Origin: JANNPJ01 sp965200525
Lineage (GTDB): Bacteria; Actinomycetota; Actinomycetes; Actinomycetales; Kineosporiaceae
NCBI GenBank assembly: GCA_965200525.1
Contig: OZ241368.1
Location: 7,280,422-7,344,421, forward strand
Direction of reading: 5' to 3'
Length of the DNA stretch: 64,000 nt
The stretch's first letter is position 1; every line of letters begins with the position of its first letter. Below, one piece after another: positions 53,679 through 62,818 of the stretch. Made by a program: the position numbers and the translations under genes. The notes under the pieces were generated by a model. The model saw nothing but the letters and a program-made list of their open reading frames with translations, made no database searches and was not told the DNA's origin.

Positions 53679-53833
53679 GCCGGCTCCCGCGCGACAGTGG
53701 GCCGCTCGTCGAGGGTCCAGCCCTCGGCCAGCAACCGGCCGCGGGCCCGTTCCAGGCAGGGCAGGTGTGCCCCGCCCTGGAACGAGGCCCGCCGCTCGTC
53801 CGATTCGCTGCTCAGATCGGTGAAAGAACCCAT
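53675..53833 (-). CDS. Small protein of the monooxygenase operon (52 aa)
   Basis: A short frame starting 9 bases after the coupling-protein stop: ATG at 53833, stop at 53675. The peptide has an acidic start (FTDLSSESDERRASFQGG), an HLPCLERARGRLLAEGW core with one Cys, and a charged end. The codon bias looks coding, and operons of this kind carry short uncharacterised genes between coupling protein and chaperonin. No domain is recognised. It may be a hydroxylase assembly factor; the evidence is only position. Confidence 0.5.
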   Translation of the reverse strand: MGSFTDLSSESDERRASFQGGAHLPCLERARGRLLAEGWTLDERPTVAREPA

Positions 53834-53842
53834 TTAGATCAA

Positions 53843-54202
53843 CTATTCGACGACTTTGAGGTCGAAGTCGATGTACTCGGCGGCGTCCTCGGGGTTGGCG
53901 AAGAGCATCGTCTTGTCGTCGAAGTGGACCATCCGCCCGTAGTGGGTGGACATGATCTCCTCGAAGTCGGACTCGTTGAACTCGGTGCCCAGAGCATCGG
54001 TGATCTCGTTGAAGTCGAACGTGATCGACCGGACGCCGTCGACCCGGATCATCGAGGGGTACTCCTCGACCTTGACGCCGTCCTTGTGCCGCATGATGTC
54101 GGCCACGATGTAGCCGTTCTGATTGTTCATCAGCGTGACCCCGCACATGTTCGACGACGTCCGGTCGACCGCGCCGAAGTCCTTCTTCGTCGTTTCGCTC
54201 AC
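53843..54202 (-). CDS. mimD: Monooxygenase coupling (effector) protein
   Basis: A 119-residue MmoB/DmpM-family effector. It has the conserved start region [19 protein letters not shown] and an alpha/beta core with [12 protein letters not shown], which docks onto the hydroxylase to control substrate access and O2 chemistry. GTG overlaps the small hydroxylase subunit stop (GTGA), an alternative to an upstream ATG that is not present. The length matches MimD/PrmD. Confidence 0.93.
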   Translation of the reverse strand: MSETTKKDFGAVDRTSSNMCGVTLMNNQNGYIVADIMRHKDGVKVEEYPSMIRVDGVRSITFDFNEITDALGTEFNESDFEEIMSTHYGRMVHFDDKTMLFANPEDAAEYIDFDLKVVE

Positions 54203-55314
54203 TGGTTCAGCTCCTCGGGCTCGTTGAGGTCGAGATCGGCCAGCACCTTGCGCAGGTCGTCCTTGGCCGCCTCGAGCGAGTCGGCGAAGGCCACCACCCG
54301 CTCCAGCGGCTGCGACCAGATCGGCTGCAGCTCGCGGGCCGCGCGCAGGCTCTGCGGCACCCAGTGCGAGAGCCAGCTCTGGATCACCGCCTTGTTGGCC
54401 TCGCCGTGCTTCTCGTCGCGGGTGAGCAGGCTGAACAGGGCCCGGGTGTAGTTGAGGTCGCGCGAGTAATCGTTCTCGCCGACCCCGACGATCGTCGGCG
54501 TCACGTAGTCGCTGTTGCGAGCGGCCACCTGCATCACCAGGTGGCTGCGGAACAGCCCGCCGACCAGCGACTCGTAGACGACATTGGTGGCGAACAGCGC
54601 CTCGGCCCAGTCGTGGACGGCGGTCAGGCGCTCGGCGTTCTCGCGCACGCCCTGCCAGACCGGGTCGTTCTGCCAGACGTCGCGGTGGGCGGAGCCGTCG
54701 AAGCCGATGTCGGACTCGCTCAGGTCCAGGTTGTACAGGGCCAGGTCCTGGGCGAAGCGCAGCTTGTGAGCACAGTTCACCGCCATCGCGTTGTTGATCA
54801 TGTTGGTCGGGGCCGAGCGCTGGGCGGCCATGAACACGTGCATGCCCAGGCCGTTCTCGGCGTGCATCCAGGCCCCGACGTTGCGCTCGACGAACCGGAT
54901 CCAGCCCGGCGCCCAGCTGCCGTAGGCGTTGGCCAGCTTGGCGTTGGTCAGGTTCTGCTGCACCTGGCGCACCACGTTGGCGTTGTTGCGGTAGATCGTC
55001 TGCTCCCACTCCTCGTTGGGGTCGCGGAACTGGTGCCAGTCGCTGGACTGCAGCGCCGTCCAGTCCAGCGGGTACCCACCGGGGCCGTCGGCGAACCCGT
55101 ACAGCCAGCCCTGGGACAGGTGGCGGGTCGGATCCGGCTGGACGTCGAACGTGACGTCCTCGTAGGTGGTCGAGCGCATCTTCGCCGGCGAGAAGTAGTT
55201 GTAGGCGCGGCTGGTGGAGCTGGGAAACTCCAGCGCCCCGGCCTCGGCGTCGGTGAAGTGTGGTTGCGGGAAACTCCGTGCCTTGTCCGAGCCGGCATGC
55301 GTCGGAACTGCCAT
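54199..55314 (-). CDS. mimC: Monooxygenase hydroxylase small (beta) subunit
   Basis: A 371-residue protein of the di-iron hydroxylase beta-subunit family. It starts [17 protein letters not shown] and carries [20 protein letters not shown] and [21 protein letters not shown] helix segments ([15 protein letters not shown]). It is the iron-free structural partner of the large subunit in the alpha2-beta2 (gamma2) hydroxylase. The ATG at 55314 was chosen because it directly precedes the family N-terminus; the upstream frame reads antisense to the reductase. It follows the reductase stop after 2 bases and overlaps the coupling protein start. Confidence 0.93.
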   Translation of the reverse strand: MAVPTHAGSDKARSFPQPHFTDAEAGALEFPSSTSRAYNYFSPAKMRSTTYEDVTFDVQPDPTRHLSQGWLYGFADGPGGYPLDWTALQSSDWHQFRDPNEEWEQTIYRNNANVVRQVQQNLTNAKLANAYGSWAPGWIRFVERNVGAWMHAENGLGMHVFMAAQRSAPTNMINNAMAVNCAHKLRFAQDLALYNLDLSESDIGFDGSAHRDVWQNDPVWQGVRENAERLTAVHDWAEALFATNVVYESLVGGLFRSHLVMQVAARNSDYVTPTIVGVGENDYSRDLNYTRALFSLLTRDEKHGEANKAVIQSWLSHWVPQSLRAARELQPIWSQPLERVVAFADSLEAAKDDLRKVLADLDLNEPEELNQ

Positions 55315-55316
55315 GA

Positions 55317-56381
55317 CTACCCTCTTTCTGTGCTGGCGGTGGTGAACTTGTCGTAGAAGATGCGCTCGATCGGCACCGAGCGGCGGCCCAGCAGGGCCAT
55401 CGCGGCGTCCACCATCGGGGGTGGCCCGCACAGGTACAGGTCGGCCTCGCTCAGGTCGGGCTCGCCCCGGTCGACCACGTCGGTGATCAGGCCGTGGCGG
55501 CCCGGCACGCCCAGGGCGGCCCAGTCGGCCCCCTCGGCCTCGGACAGCGCCGGCACGAACGAGAAGTCCGGCAACTGAGCCCCCAGCTGCGCGATCTCCG
55601 GCAGGTAGAACAGGTCGCGCTCGGTCCGGGCGCCGTAGTAGAAGACCACCGGCCGCTCGCTGCCGATCTCGACCAGGTAGCGCAGCAGCGACAGGATCGG
55701 GGCCATGCCCGCTCCCCCGCCGATGCACACGATCCGGCGCTCGGATTTCTCCCGCAGCGTGAACGCCCCGTACGGGCCGATCACGTCCAGGGCGGTGCCG
55801 ACGGCGATCGAGGTGTCGAGCAGGCCGGAGAAGTGCCCGCCGGGGTACTTGCGGATGATGAACTCGATCTGCCCGGCCCCGGCGGCCGAGTCGGCCGCGG
55901 TGCTGGCCATCGAGAACGACCGGTGCTGGTCGGTCCCGGGGATGGAGATGTCGGCGTACTGGCCGGCCTTGAACACGAACGCGGCCGGTTCCTGCACCCT
56001 CAGGCGCAGCGACACGATGTCGTGGGTCAGCTCCGTCACCGCGCTGACCACGGTCTTGAGCTGCTGGATCGGCACCGCCGAGCGCAGCACCTCCTCGTCG
56101 TAGTTGATCAGCTCGACGGTGAGGTCGCTGTAGGCGTGGGTCTTGCACAGCAGGACGTACCCCTCCTCGCTCTCGTAGTCGGCCAGGGCGAACGTCGAGT
56201 AGCGGGCCATCTGCACGTCACCGTCGATCAGGAACGACTTGCAGGCCGAGCACTGACCTTCGCGGCAGCCGTGCATGAGGGTGATGCCCTGGCGGAAGGC
56301 CGCGTCCAGGACGGTCTCGTCCTCGTCGACGTCCATCTCCAGGTCGACCGGTTCGAACCGGACGCGGTGGGTCTCGCCCAT
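55317..56381 (-). CDS. mimB: Monooxygenase NADH reductase
   Basis: A 354-residue reductase with an N-terminal plant-type [2Fe-2S] ferredoxin (about 1-95; [18 protein letters not shown] plus [10 protein letters not shown]), an FAD domain (HRSFSMAST) and a C-terminal NAD domain ([14 protein letters not shown]). It passes electrons from NADH via FAD and the cluster to the di-iron hydroxylase. The ATG at 56381 was chosen because the first strand [10 protein letters not shown] begins shortly after. It lies downstream of the large subunit gene with a strong hairpin between. Confidence 0.94.
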   Translation of the reverse strand: MGETHRVRFEPVDLEMDVDEDETVLDAAFRQGITLMHGCREGQCSACKSFLIDGDVQMARYSTFALADYESEEGYVLLCKTHAYSDLTVELINYDEEVLRSAVPIQQLKTVVSAVTELTHDIVSLRLRVQEPAAFVFKAGQYADISIPGTDQHRSFSMASTAADSAAGAGQIEFIIRKYPGGHFSGLLDTSIAVGTALDVIGPYGAFTLREKSERRIVCIGGGAGMAPILSLLRYLVEIGSERPVVFYYGARTERDLFYLPEIAQLGAQLPDFSFVPALSEAEGADWAALGVPGRHGLITDVVDRGEPDLSEADLYLCGPPPMVDAAMALLGRRSVPIERIFYDKFTTASTERG

Positions 56382-56423
56382 GGGACAGCTCCTGAGGCTC
56401 GAAGAGGGCTGGGGACAGCTCGA

Positions 56424-56470
56424 GATCGCGGTGACGGCGACAGCTGAGACAGATCGCCGTCACCGCGATC
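56424..56470 (-). terminator. 17-bp stem hairpin between mimA and mimB
   Basis: Perfect arms at 56424-56440 and 56454-56470 with a 13-base loop lie in the 105-base gap just after the large-subunit stop codon. Because the operon clearly continues, this is more likely an attenuator or mRNA-stability element raising mimA expression over that of the reductase than a full terminator. Confidence 0.65.
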
Positions 56471-56486
56471 GTTCGGTGGGGCCGGC

Positions 56487-58136
56487 TCAGACCTTGGCCG
56501 GCCGCCCGCCCGGGCCGCCGGCGACGTAGGCCGCGATCGAGGCCTCCCGATCGGCGTCGGACATCTCGTTGAGCAGCACGTTGGGGCTGGCGAAGTTGAT
56601 CCCGCGCACGTCGTCGAGGGTCCACAACTTCTTCGGGTCGTCCAGGTCCAGGTGCGGCTGCGGGATGAGGGTCTTGCCGTCGTCCCGCACGTAGCCCAGG
56701 TCCTTGATGATGTCGGCCAGGTCCCGGTTGTGGTGCAGGGTCTCCCACTCCCGGTGACCGGTCAGCCGGCCCATGTTGGGGGTCGGGCGGCCCTCGTACT
56801 CGGGGCGGAACGCCTTGATGTCGGTCCAGGCGCAGGTCTCCGAGCAGTACGTCTTCCAGGTGCCGTCGACCTTCTCGGTGACCATGTCCTCACGGATCAG
56901 GCAGGGCACCATGCAGGTCCAGCACCGGTGCGGGTACTGGTAGTCGACGTCCTCGAAGGCGATCGGCTTGTTGCGGCCCGGGTACTTGAGGCGGTTGTAG
57001 TTCTCCCACCACTTGCCGTACTTGTTGTACCAACCCGGGTACTTGTACTCGAACCAGTCGAAGTCCTCGTCGGTCATCGGGTCGATCCGCCAGTAGTTCA
57101 CCGGCCAGCCGGTGGAGAAGAACTGGGCCACCTCGTGCACGTAGCCCTTGTTCCAGATCCGGTTCCAGGCCTCCTCGACCAGGTCGTGCGGGATCTTCAG
57201 GCCGTACTTCTCCAGCGGGATCAAATAGCTGCGGTAGTAGTCGTCGTAGATCCACCGCCGCCACATCTCGGCGTAGCTGTCGCGGTCCTTGCGCCGGTCC
57301 TTGGTGCCGTACTCGATGAACGTGCCGATCGCGGCGTCCACCACGCAGTGGTTGTTCCACCAGGCGTAGCGCAGGTCGCGCTCCAGCAGGGCCCGGTTGT
57401 CCTCGTCGGCCAGGGCCATCAGCAGGATGGAGTACCCGTTGCTGATGTGCCTTGACTCGTCGGACTGGACCGAATGGAACACCGTGGGCAGCAGGTAGTC
57501 GCCGTTGGCCGCCGCCTCCGAGGGCATGGCCACGAACAGGGTGTTCGTGAAAGCGGTTTCGGCGACCACGGTCAAGTAGATGTTGGCCGCCGTGATCGCG
57601 TCGCCGGTGATGAACCCCTCGCCGAACTGCCGCCCGATGGTGCCGGCGTAGTTGTTGGCGAACGCCTTCTCACTCATGTCGAACCCGGCCGGGTCGATGT
57701 AGTGGTTCATGTAGAGGCGCTTGAGGTTCATCTGGATAGTGGAGTGGCGGACCTCGTCGATCATCTGTACCGCGAGCCCGTTGTGGATCTCCGGGTTCGG
57801 CACCGCGTCGATCGCCAGGGGCATCGCCCGGGCCGCGGAGATCTCCGGGAACGGGATGATCGACAGGAACAGCTTCTGCCACTCCATCCAGCGCTGCTGG
57901 ACCTGGCGGAACATGTTCCCGCGGATCGCGCCGTCCATGGCTCCGAAGACGCGGTTGTCCTTCTCCTCCTCCATCGGGAAGTAGGAGCGCAGGATCTGCT
58001 TGAGCGGATCCTTCTTGGGGGCCTTCTCGAACGTGTAGTCGGTTCCGAACCGGGTCGCGGGGGTGGCGAAAGTTGGCTCCCACGAGAGTTCGGTGATTTT
58101 CTTGTGCGCCTTGCTCAGACTCTGTCTGCTCAACAT
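56487..58136 (-). CDS. mimA: Di-iron monooxygenase hydroxylase large (alpha) subunit
   Basis: A 549-residue large subunit, nearly identical in pattern to mycobacterial MimA/PrmA propane/phenol monooxygenase. The two iron-binding helices bear ExxH motifs: [13 protein letters not shown] and [12 protein letters not shown]. Other conserved blocks are [25 protein letters not shown]-like [20 protein letters not shown], and the C-terminal [13 protein letters not shown]. It would oxidise propane to 2-propanol or acetone/phenols to hydroxylated products. The start is ATG 58136 or the next codon, TTG 58133, which sits 4 bases after GGAGG and gives the family start SRQSL; earlier in-frame codons are unlikely. 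Confidence 0.95.
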   Translation of the reverse strand: MLSRQSLSKAHKKITELSWEPTFATPATRFGTDYTFEKAPKKDPLKQILRSYFPMEEEKDNRVFGAMDGAIRGNMFRQVQQRWMEWQKLFLSIIPFPEISAARAMPLAIDAVPNPEIHNGLAVQMIDEVRHSTIQMNLKRLYMNHYIDPAGFDMSEKAFANNYAGTIGRQFGEGFITGDAITAANIYLTVVAETAFTNTLFVAMPSEAAANGDYLLPTVFHSVQSDESRHISNGYSILLMALADEDNRALLERDLRYAWWNNHCVVDAAIGTFIEYGTKDRRKDRDSYAEMWRRWIYDDYYRSYLIPLEKYGLKIPHDLVEEAWNRIWNKGYVHEVAQFFSTGWPVNYWRIDPMTDEDFDWFEYKYPGWYNKYGKWWENYNRLKYPGRNKPIAFEDVDYQYPHRCWTCMVPCLIREDMVTEKVDGTWKTYCSETCAWTDIKAFRPEYEGRPTPNMGRLTGHREWETLHHNRDLADIIKDLGYVRDDGKTLIPQPHLDLDDPKKLWTLDDVRGINFASPNVLLNEMSDADREASIAAYVAGGPGGRPAKV

Positions 58137-58216
58137 GCCTCCCGGTGTGAGCTCGTGGGCCGGCAAGCACCGCGAGCGCCGTGCTTCGAATCACACCTCA
58201 GAAAGTTGCAGCCACC

Positions 58217-58233
58217 CGTCTCAATCTGAGACG
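58217..58233. promoter_or_regulatory. Candidate activator-binding inverted repeat, mimA promoter region
   Basis: CGTCTCA (58217-58223) and TGAGACG (58227-58233) are exact 7-base arms with a 3-base spacer in the 237-base divergent region between mimA and the activator gene, 81 bases upstream of the mimA start. It suits a Fis-type HTH dimer. No sigma-54 -24/-12 promoter was found. Confidence 0.5.
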
Positions 58234-58373
58234 AGCGCTGGGCAGTTGGTCCGCGGCGGACGTTTCAGGCTTAGAGTGCGAATGTCGCCCCGAACTGCGT
58301 GGGGGCCGGTTGTCTGCTATCCGCTGTGCGCCGACGGCGGTGAGCAGGCCCGATCGACGAAGTGGAGGCAACG

Positions 58374-60230
58374 ATGCCCGGACCACCGCAGGGACCCCCG
58401 AACCGTCGGGAAGGCCGGCCCCGCCACCTCGCCGACGCCCGAGAGCGCTTTCTCACCTCGCAGGACTTCGAACCCGACATCGTGCGGGAGACGATCCTGG
58501 CCTCGTGGTGGCGCTCGCGGCAGCTCAACGTCGAGGCCGACCACGTCGACGCCGCCTACGTGCAGGACCTCGATCCGCATTCTCCGCTGCTGACCTGCGC
58601 GACGCCGATCCTGCGGCAGCTGGGCGAGCAGCTGCAGTCCCAGCCGATCAGCATCATCCTCACCGACGCCCAGGGCGTGGTGCTGGACCGGGTCGACTCC
58701 GACGACGCGATCACCAGCTACCTGGACCGGGTGAACCTGGCCCCCGGGTTCAGTTACGCCGAGCAGTTCGTCGGCACCAACGGGATCGGCACCGCGCTGG
58801 CCGAGCGGGTGGCCACCCTGGTCGACGGGCACGAGCACTACGCCGACAACCTGGAGCGGCTGGTCTGCGCCGGAGTGCCGATCAAGCACCCGGTCAAGGG
58901 CACCCTGCTGGGCGCGCTCGACCTCACCTCCTGGTCGGGTGAGTCCAACTCCCTGATGCTGGCCCTGGCCTCCTCGACCGCCGAGCGGATCGAGAAGAGC
59001 CTGCTGACCCAGTCCGGGCTGCGCGAGCTGGCCCTGTTCCAGGAGTACCTGAAGACCTGCCAGCGCAGCGACGGCATCGTCCTGGCGATCAACAGCGACC
59101 TGGTGATGATGAACGAGACCGCCCGGCGCATCCTGTCCGCCTCCGACCAGCACTCGCTGCTGGAGACGGCCGGCGACGTGCTCGGTGCGACCAAGGCGGC
59201 CACCGTGATCAGCAACCTGCCCAGCGGGCTGGTGGCCCGGATGCGCTACCGCCCGGTGCTCAGCCAGCGGGGCCCGTGCGGCGGCGTCTTCGACATCCAG
59301 CTCACCGAGACCCCGGTGCCGCGCTCGCGGACCGCCGAACCCGCACCGGTGCGCGACGGCGTCCGCCTGCCCGGTCTGGTGGGCACCAGCTCGAGCTGGC
59401 AGCGGTGCCTGCGCGAGGTCGAGGCCTGCTGCACCGGCGGCGAATGGCTGGTGCTGACCGGCGAACCCGGCACCGGCAAGCAGTCGCTGTTGCGCGCCCT
59501 CCACCAGCGGATTAACCCCTCGGGCCACTTCCGCTGTTTCGACGCCGCCGACACCGACGAGCCCGGCGCGGACGTCGAGGAGTGGCTGGACGCCCTGGCC
59601 GCCGAGCTGAGCCAGGGGCAGGGCAGCCTGGTGCTGGCCCACGCCGATCGCCTGACCGCCGAAGCACTGGTCGGGGTGGGCGAACTGCTGCAGCAGTACG
59701 GCGACCACGGTGGCTCGGGCAACGCCTCCTGGGTGGCGATCACGATGAGCGCGGGCCTGACCACGACCGAGCACGCCGCCCAGTTGCTGCCGCACTTCCC
59801 GCACACCGTCGAGGTGCCCTCACTGCGCCACCACAGCGAGGACATCGCCGAACTGGTGCCGGTGCTGCTGGAGAGCATCACCGCCGGACGCCGCCTGAAG
59901 TTCAGCTTCGACGCGATGCAGCAGCTCAGCCGCTTGCCCTGGCCGGGCAACGTGGCTCAATTGCGCCAGGTGCTGTCCGAGGTGGTCCGCCACCGCCGCT
60001 CCGGCACGGTCACCGCCGCCGACCTGCCGCCGGAGGCGCGCTCGGCGATCCGCCGGCGGCTGAGCCAGCTGGAGTCCCTGGAGCGCGACGCGATCGTGCG
60101 CAGCCTGACTGCCAACGACGGCAACAAGGAGCTGGCCTGCGCCGAACTGGGCCTGAGCCGGGCCACGATCTACCGCAAGATCCGCGACTTCGGCATCACC
60201 GTGCCCAAGTCAGCCCCAGGACCTTCCTAG
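58374..60230 (+). CDS. AcoR/MimR-like activator (GAF-AAA-Fis), lacking GAFTGA
   Basis: A 618-residue regulator. An N-terminal GAF-type sensor (about 60-215: LTDAQGVVLDRVDSDDAITS) is followed by an AAA+ domain (about 335-530) and a C-terminal Fis-type HTH (NKELACAELGLSRATIYRKI). Walker A is GEPGTGKQ, but the GAFTGA loop that contacts sigma-54 is absent, and Walker B (SLVLAHADRL) is degenerate. This is usual in actinomycetes, where such proteins work without sigma-54. GGAGG precedes the ATG. It is divergent from mimA and is the likely activator of the monooxygenase operon, sensing alkane- or ketone-like inducers. Confidence 0.9.
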   Translation: MPGPPQGPPNRREGRPRHLADARERFLTSQDFEPDIVRETILASWWRSRQLNVEADHVDAAYVQDLDPHSPLLTCATPILRQLGEQLQSQPISIILTDAQGVVLDRVDSDDAITSYLDRVNLAPGFSYAEQFVGTNGIGTALAERVATLVDGHEHYADNLERLVCAGVPIKHPVKGTLLGALDLTSWSGESNSLMLALASSTAERIEKSLLTQSGLRELALFQEYLKTCQRSDGIVLAINSDLVMMNETARRILSASDQHSLLETAGDVLGATKAATVISNLPSGLVARMRYRPVLSQRGPCGGVFDIQLTETPVPRSRTAEPAPVRDGVRLPGLVGTSSSWQRCLREVEACCTGGEWLVLTGEPGTGKQSLLRALHQRINPSGHFRCFDAADTDEPGADVEEWLDALAAELSQGQGSLVLAHADRLTAEALVGVGELLQQYGDHGGSGNASWVAITMSAGLTTTEHAAQLLPHFPHTVEVPSLRHHSEDIAELVPVLLESITAGRRLKFSFDAMQQLSRLPWPGNVAQLRQVLSEVVRHRRSGTVTAADLPPEARSAIRRRLSQLESLERDAIVRSLTANDGNKELACAELGLSRATIYRKIRDFGITVPKSAPGPS

Positions 60231-60310
60231 TCGAGGCCGGGCCGTCGAACATGGCCGTCAGGGCCACCGGGACGCGAGCGCGAACCCGCTCGGCCGTTCG
60301 GGACAGACGT

Positions 60311-60625
60311 TCACCAGTCGAACGGCTCGATGAACAGGTGGATGGTGCCCCCGCAGGTCAGGCCGACCTCGACGGCGTCGTCGTCGGAATATCCGAAACT
60401 GACCAGGCTTCGCCCGCCGGTCTCCAGGGACGACAGGGCGATCTGCACGACCGCCGCCTCGACGCAGCCGCCCGAGACCGAGCCCAGGACCTCGCCGTCC
60501 TGGCTCACCGCCATGGCGGCGCCCGGCAGGCGGGGACCGGAGCCCTCGACGGTGACCACCCGGGCCAGGGCAGCGCGCTTTCCCGACTGCCGCCATCGGT
60601 CCAGATCTTCGAACAGATCACGCAT
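60311..60625 (-). CDS. Stand-alone XdhC/CoxI N-terminal domain protein
   Basis: A 104-residue protein equal to the N-terminal CoxI/XdhC domain only: LFEDLDRWRQSGKRAALARV, VTVEGSGPRLPGAAMAVSQD and GSVSGGCVEAAVV. Full XdhC proteins are ~300 residues with a C-terminal Rossmann domain, which is missing here, so this is a single-domain form. XdhC-type proteins help insert or sulfurate the molybdenum cofactor of xanthine or CO dehydrogenases, but no such enzyme is in the window. It is tail-to-tail with the activator gene. Confidence 0.85.
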   Translation of the reverse strand: MRDLFEDLDRWRQSGKRAALARVVTVEGSGPRLPGAAMAVSQDGEVLGSVSGGCVEAAVVQIALSSLETGGRSLVSFGYSDDDAVEVGLTCGGTIHLFIEPFDW

Positions 60626-60712
60626 CAGACCTCCGTCGATTCCTGCCGGTCCCACCCCGGCCGTCCGCCCCGGCCGTCCGCCCCGGCCGAGCGCGCGATC
60701 TTCTTGACCTGT

Positions 60713-62224
60713 TCATTGTGTGCTTCGCACGCCTCCGGCGACGCGGCTGCCCCCAGCATGCGGCGGGCGCGGCCCCCGGCCCGGGCGGGGCAGGGACAGG
60801 CTCAGGATGAAAGCCAGTGCGACGAGAACCAGGTCGATCGAGACCACCCAGATGTCCGCTCGGGCGTACCCCGCCACGTCGGTGGCGTGACCCAGCGCCT
60901 GGAAGAAGACCGTGCCCAGCGCCGCGACGCCGGCGGCCCCGGCGAACTGCTGACCAGTGGTGAGAATCCCGGCGGCCGAGCCCGCGTTCTTGGGCCGCGC
61001 CCCGGCGAGCACGGCGCCGGTCAGCGCCGGTACCGCCAACCCGTTGCCGAAGCCCACCAGGATCATCGGACCGATCACCCGGGCCACCGACGTGTCGGCC
61101 CCGGACAGGACCAGTACCAGCAGCAGGCCCAGCAGACCGGCGCCCGCGATCACGGCCCCGACGCTGATCAACCGTGCGCCCTGCTTGGCCGCGACTCGCG
61201 GCGATGCGATGGAGGCAACGGCGAAGGCGATCCCCAGCGGGGTGAAGGCCAGACCGGCCGGCAGCGGGCGCAGACCGAGCCCCGACTGCATCACCAGGGT
61301 GATGGTGAACATGAAGCTGAAGAAGGCGCAGAAGATGCCGACACTGACAACCAGACCGCGGGCGAAGACCGAGTTGCGCAGCAGGTCCAGGTCGAGCATC
61401 GGCCGGCCACCGCGACGGGCCAGGGCCCGCTCCCAGGCCACGGTCGCGACCAGGGCCGGAAGCGCGGCGATCAGGCAGGTCCAGGTCCACCACGGCCACC
61501 CCTCCGTCCGCCCCAGCACCAGCGGAATCAGGATGAGGGCCAGGCTGCCGGAGATGCCGACGGCGCCCAGCGGGTCCAGCTTCGACCGCCCGCCGCCGAC
61601 GTGTCGCGGCAGCAGTCGGTGGGCAAGCAGCGCGGCCACCAGACCGATCGGAACGTTGACCAGAAATATGGCCCGCCAGCCGAGCCCGAACATGTCGCTC
61701 TCCAGCAGTACCCCGCCGACCACCTGGCCGGCCACGGCCCCCAGGCCGATCGTGACCCCGAACCAGGCCAGCGCCTTGGGCCGTTCGGCCGCCGGAAACG
61801 TCCGGGTGATCAGTGCCAGCACCTGCGGCACCATGGCGGCGCCGGTGAGCCCCTGCGCCAGCCGGGCCACCACGAGTTGCGACGGGGACTGCGCCAACCC
61901 GCACAACAGCGAGGCCAGCACGAAGGCGAGCGTCCCGTAGAGGAACATCGTCCGGCCGCCGACCAGATCACCCAGTCGCCCGAACGTGATCAGACCGGCC
62001 GCGTAGGTGAAGCCGTATCCGGCGACAATCAGCTCCAACGCCGCCTGACCGGCACCGATGTCGTGCTGCAAGGTGGGTGCGGCGACGTTGACCACGTAGA
62101 GGTCGAACTGGGCCATGAACATCGCGGCCAGCAGGACCGGCAGCATCAACCATCGCCCGGGCTCCAGCGGCGGGCTCGCCGCTGGAACCTGGGGCTCGAC
62201 GAGGGTCTTGGGCTCTAATGCCAT
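60713..62224 (-). CDS. MFS drug-efflux transporter, DHA2 type
   Basis: A 503-residue membrane protein with about 14 helices. It starts LVEPQVPAA and the first helix is LMLPVLLAAMFMAQFDLYVV; FGRLGDLVGGRTMFLYG is motif A. The D1-like MFMAQFDLYVVNVAAPT is typical of DHA2 pumps such as EmrB and LfrA. Divergent from an ArsR/HTH-like gene with palindromes between, it is probably repressed by that protein in the absence of a drug. The ATG at 62224 starts 12 residues before the first helix region. Confidence 0.9.
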   Translation of the reverse strand: MALEPKTLVEPQVPAASPPLEPGRWLMLPVLLAAMFMAQFDLYVVNVAAPTLQHDIGAGQAALELIVAGYGFTYAAGLITFGRLGDLVGGRTMFLYGTLAFVLASLLCGLAQSPSQLVVARLAQGLTGAAMVPQVLALITRTFPAAERPKALAWFGVTIGLGAVAGQVVGGVLLESDMFGLGWRAIFLVNVPIGLVAALLAHRLLPRHVGGGRSKLDPLGAVGISGSLALILIPLVLGRTEGWPWWTWTCLIAALPALVATVAWERALARRGGRPMLDLDLLRNSVFARGLVVSVGIFCAFFSFMFTITLVMQSGLGLRPLPAGLAFTPLGIAFAVASIASPRVAAKQGARLISVGAVIAGAGLLGLLLVLVLSGADTSVARVIGPMILVGFGNGLAVPALTGAVLAGARPKNAGSAAGILTTGQQFAGAAGVAALGTVFFQALGHATDVAGYARADIWVVSIDLVLVALAFILSLSLPRPGRGPRPPHAGGSRVAGGVRSTQ

Positions 62225-62364
62225 CTCAGAACACCGCTCTCCGGATCTACAGAAGGTTTCTGAAGCAAGGGCTCGCGGAACTCGTGCCGAGCGCTGAGTG
62301 GTCGGCGGGCCGACGGGGCCGACGGGCGACCGCTCTTGTTCGTTGCGCGTCAAACATAGCTCAG

Positions 62365-62384
62365 TGTTCGTGACAGGTCGAACA
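62365..62384. promoter_or_regulatory. Candidate operator between the MFS pump and ArsR-like gene
   Basis: TGTTCG (62365-62370) and CGAACA (62379-62384) form an inverted repeat with 8 bases between. A second pair, GTTGT (62399-62403) and ACAAC (62415-62419), lies next to it and shares the CGAACAA core, so there may be two sites. They lie between the divergent genes and just before the regulator's start. Confidence 0.55.
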
Positions 62385-62436
62385 TTGGGTCGCGAATTGT
62401 TGTATTGTCATCGAACAACCGAGGACGGGACAGCCG

Positions 62437-62811
62437 ATGGCGAACGACACCGGAGCACGCGCGGGGCGGACCGCGCCTCAACACACCCATCCCAGCCAGG
62501 TCCCCCTGATCGTGGTGATGGCCGCGCTGGCCGATCCGGTCCGCCTGAGTATCGTTCGCGAGCTCGCCACCGAGCCCGACTGGAGCATGACCTGCGGCTC
62601 GTTCAACGTGCCGGTCAACAAGGCGACCCGCAGCCACCACTTCACCGTGCTGCGCGAGGCCGGGCTGATCGAACAGCGCGACGTAGGCACCCACCGGATC
62701 AACCGGTTGCGCAGAAGCGATTTCGAGGACTCCTTCCCCGGCCTGCTCGAGCTGGTCGTGCAGCGCGCCGAGACCCCGATCGCCCCACCGGTTCCGGCCC
62801 GCGCAGACTGA
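62437..62811 (+). CDS. ArsR-type winged-helix regulator
   Basis: A 124-residue DNA-binding protein with a winged-helix domain: MAALADPVRLSIVRELAT is the ArsR-like helix, NKATRSHHFTVLREAGLIEQ is the recognition helix and following turn, and DVGTHRINRLRR is the wing. No metal-binding ELCVC motif is present, so it is not a metal sensor of the classic type. It is divergent from an MFS efflux gene and probably represses it. ATG was chosen because the family helix starts about 28 residues later. Confidence 0.87.
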   Translation: MANDTGARAGRTAPQHTHPSQVPLIVVMAALADPVRLSIVRELATEPDWSMTCGSFNVPVNKATRSHHFTVLREAGLIEQRDVGTHRINRLRRSDFEDSFPGLLELVVQRAETPIAPPVPARAD

Positions 62812-62818
62812 CCGGCGC

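Noticed and set aside
58137..58373. Sigma-54 promoter upstream of mimA
   Set aside because: No GG-N10-GC element at suitable spacing was found, and the activator lacks GAFTGA.
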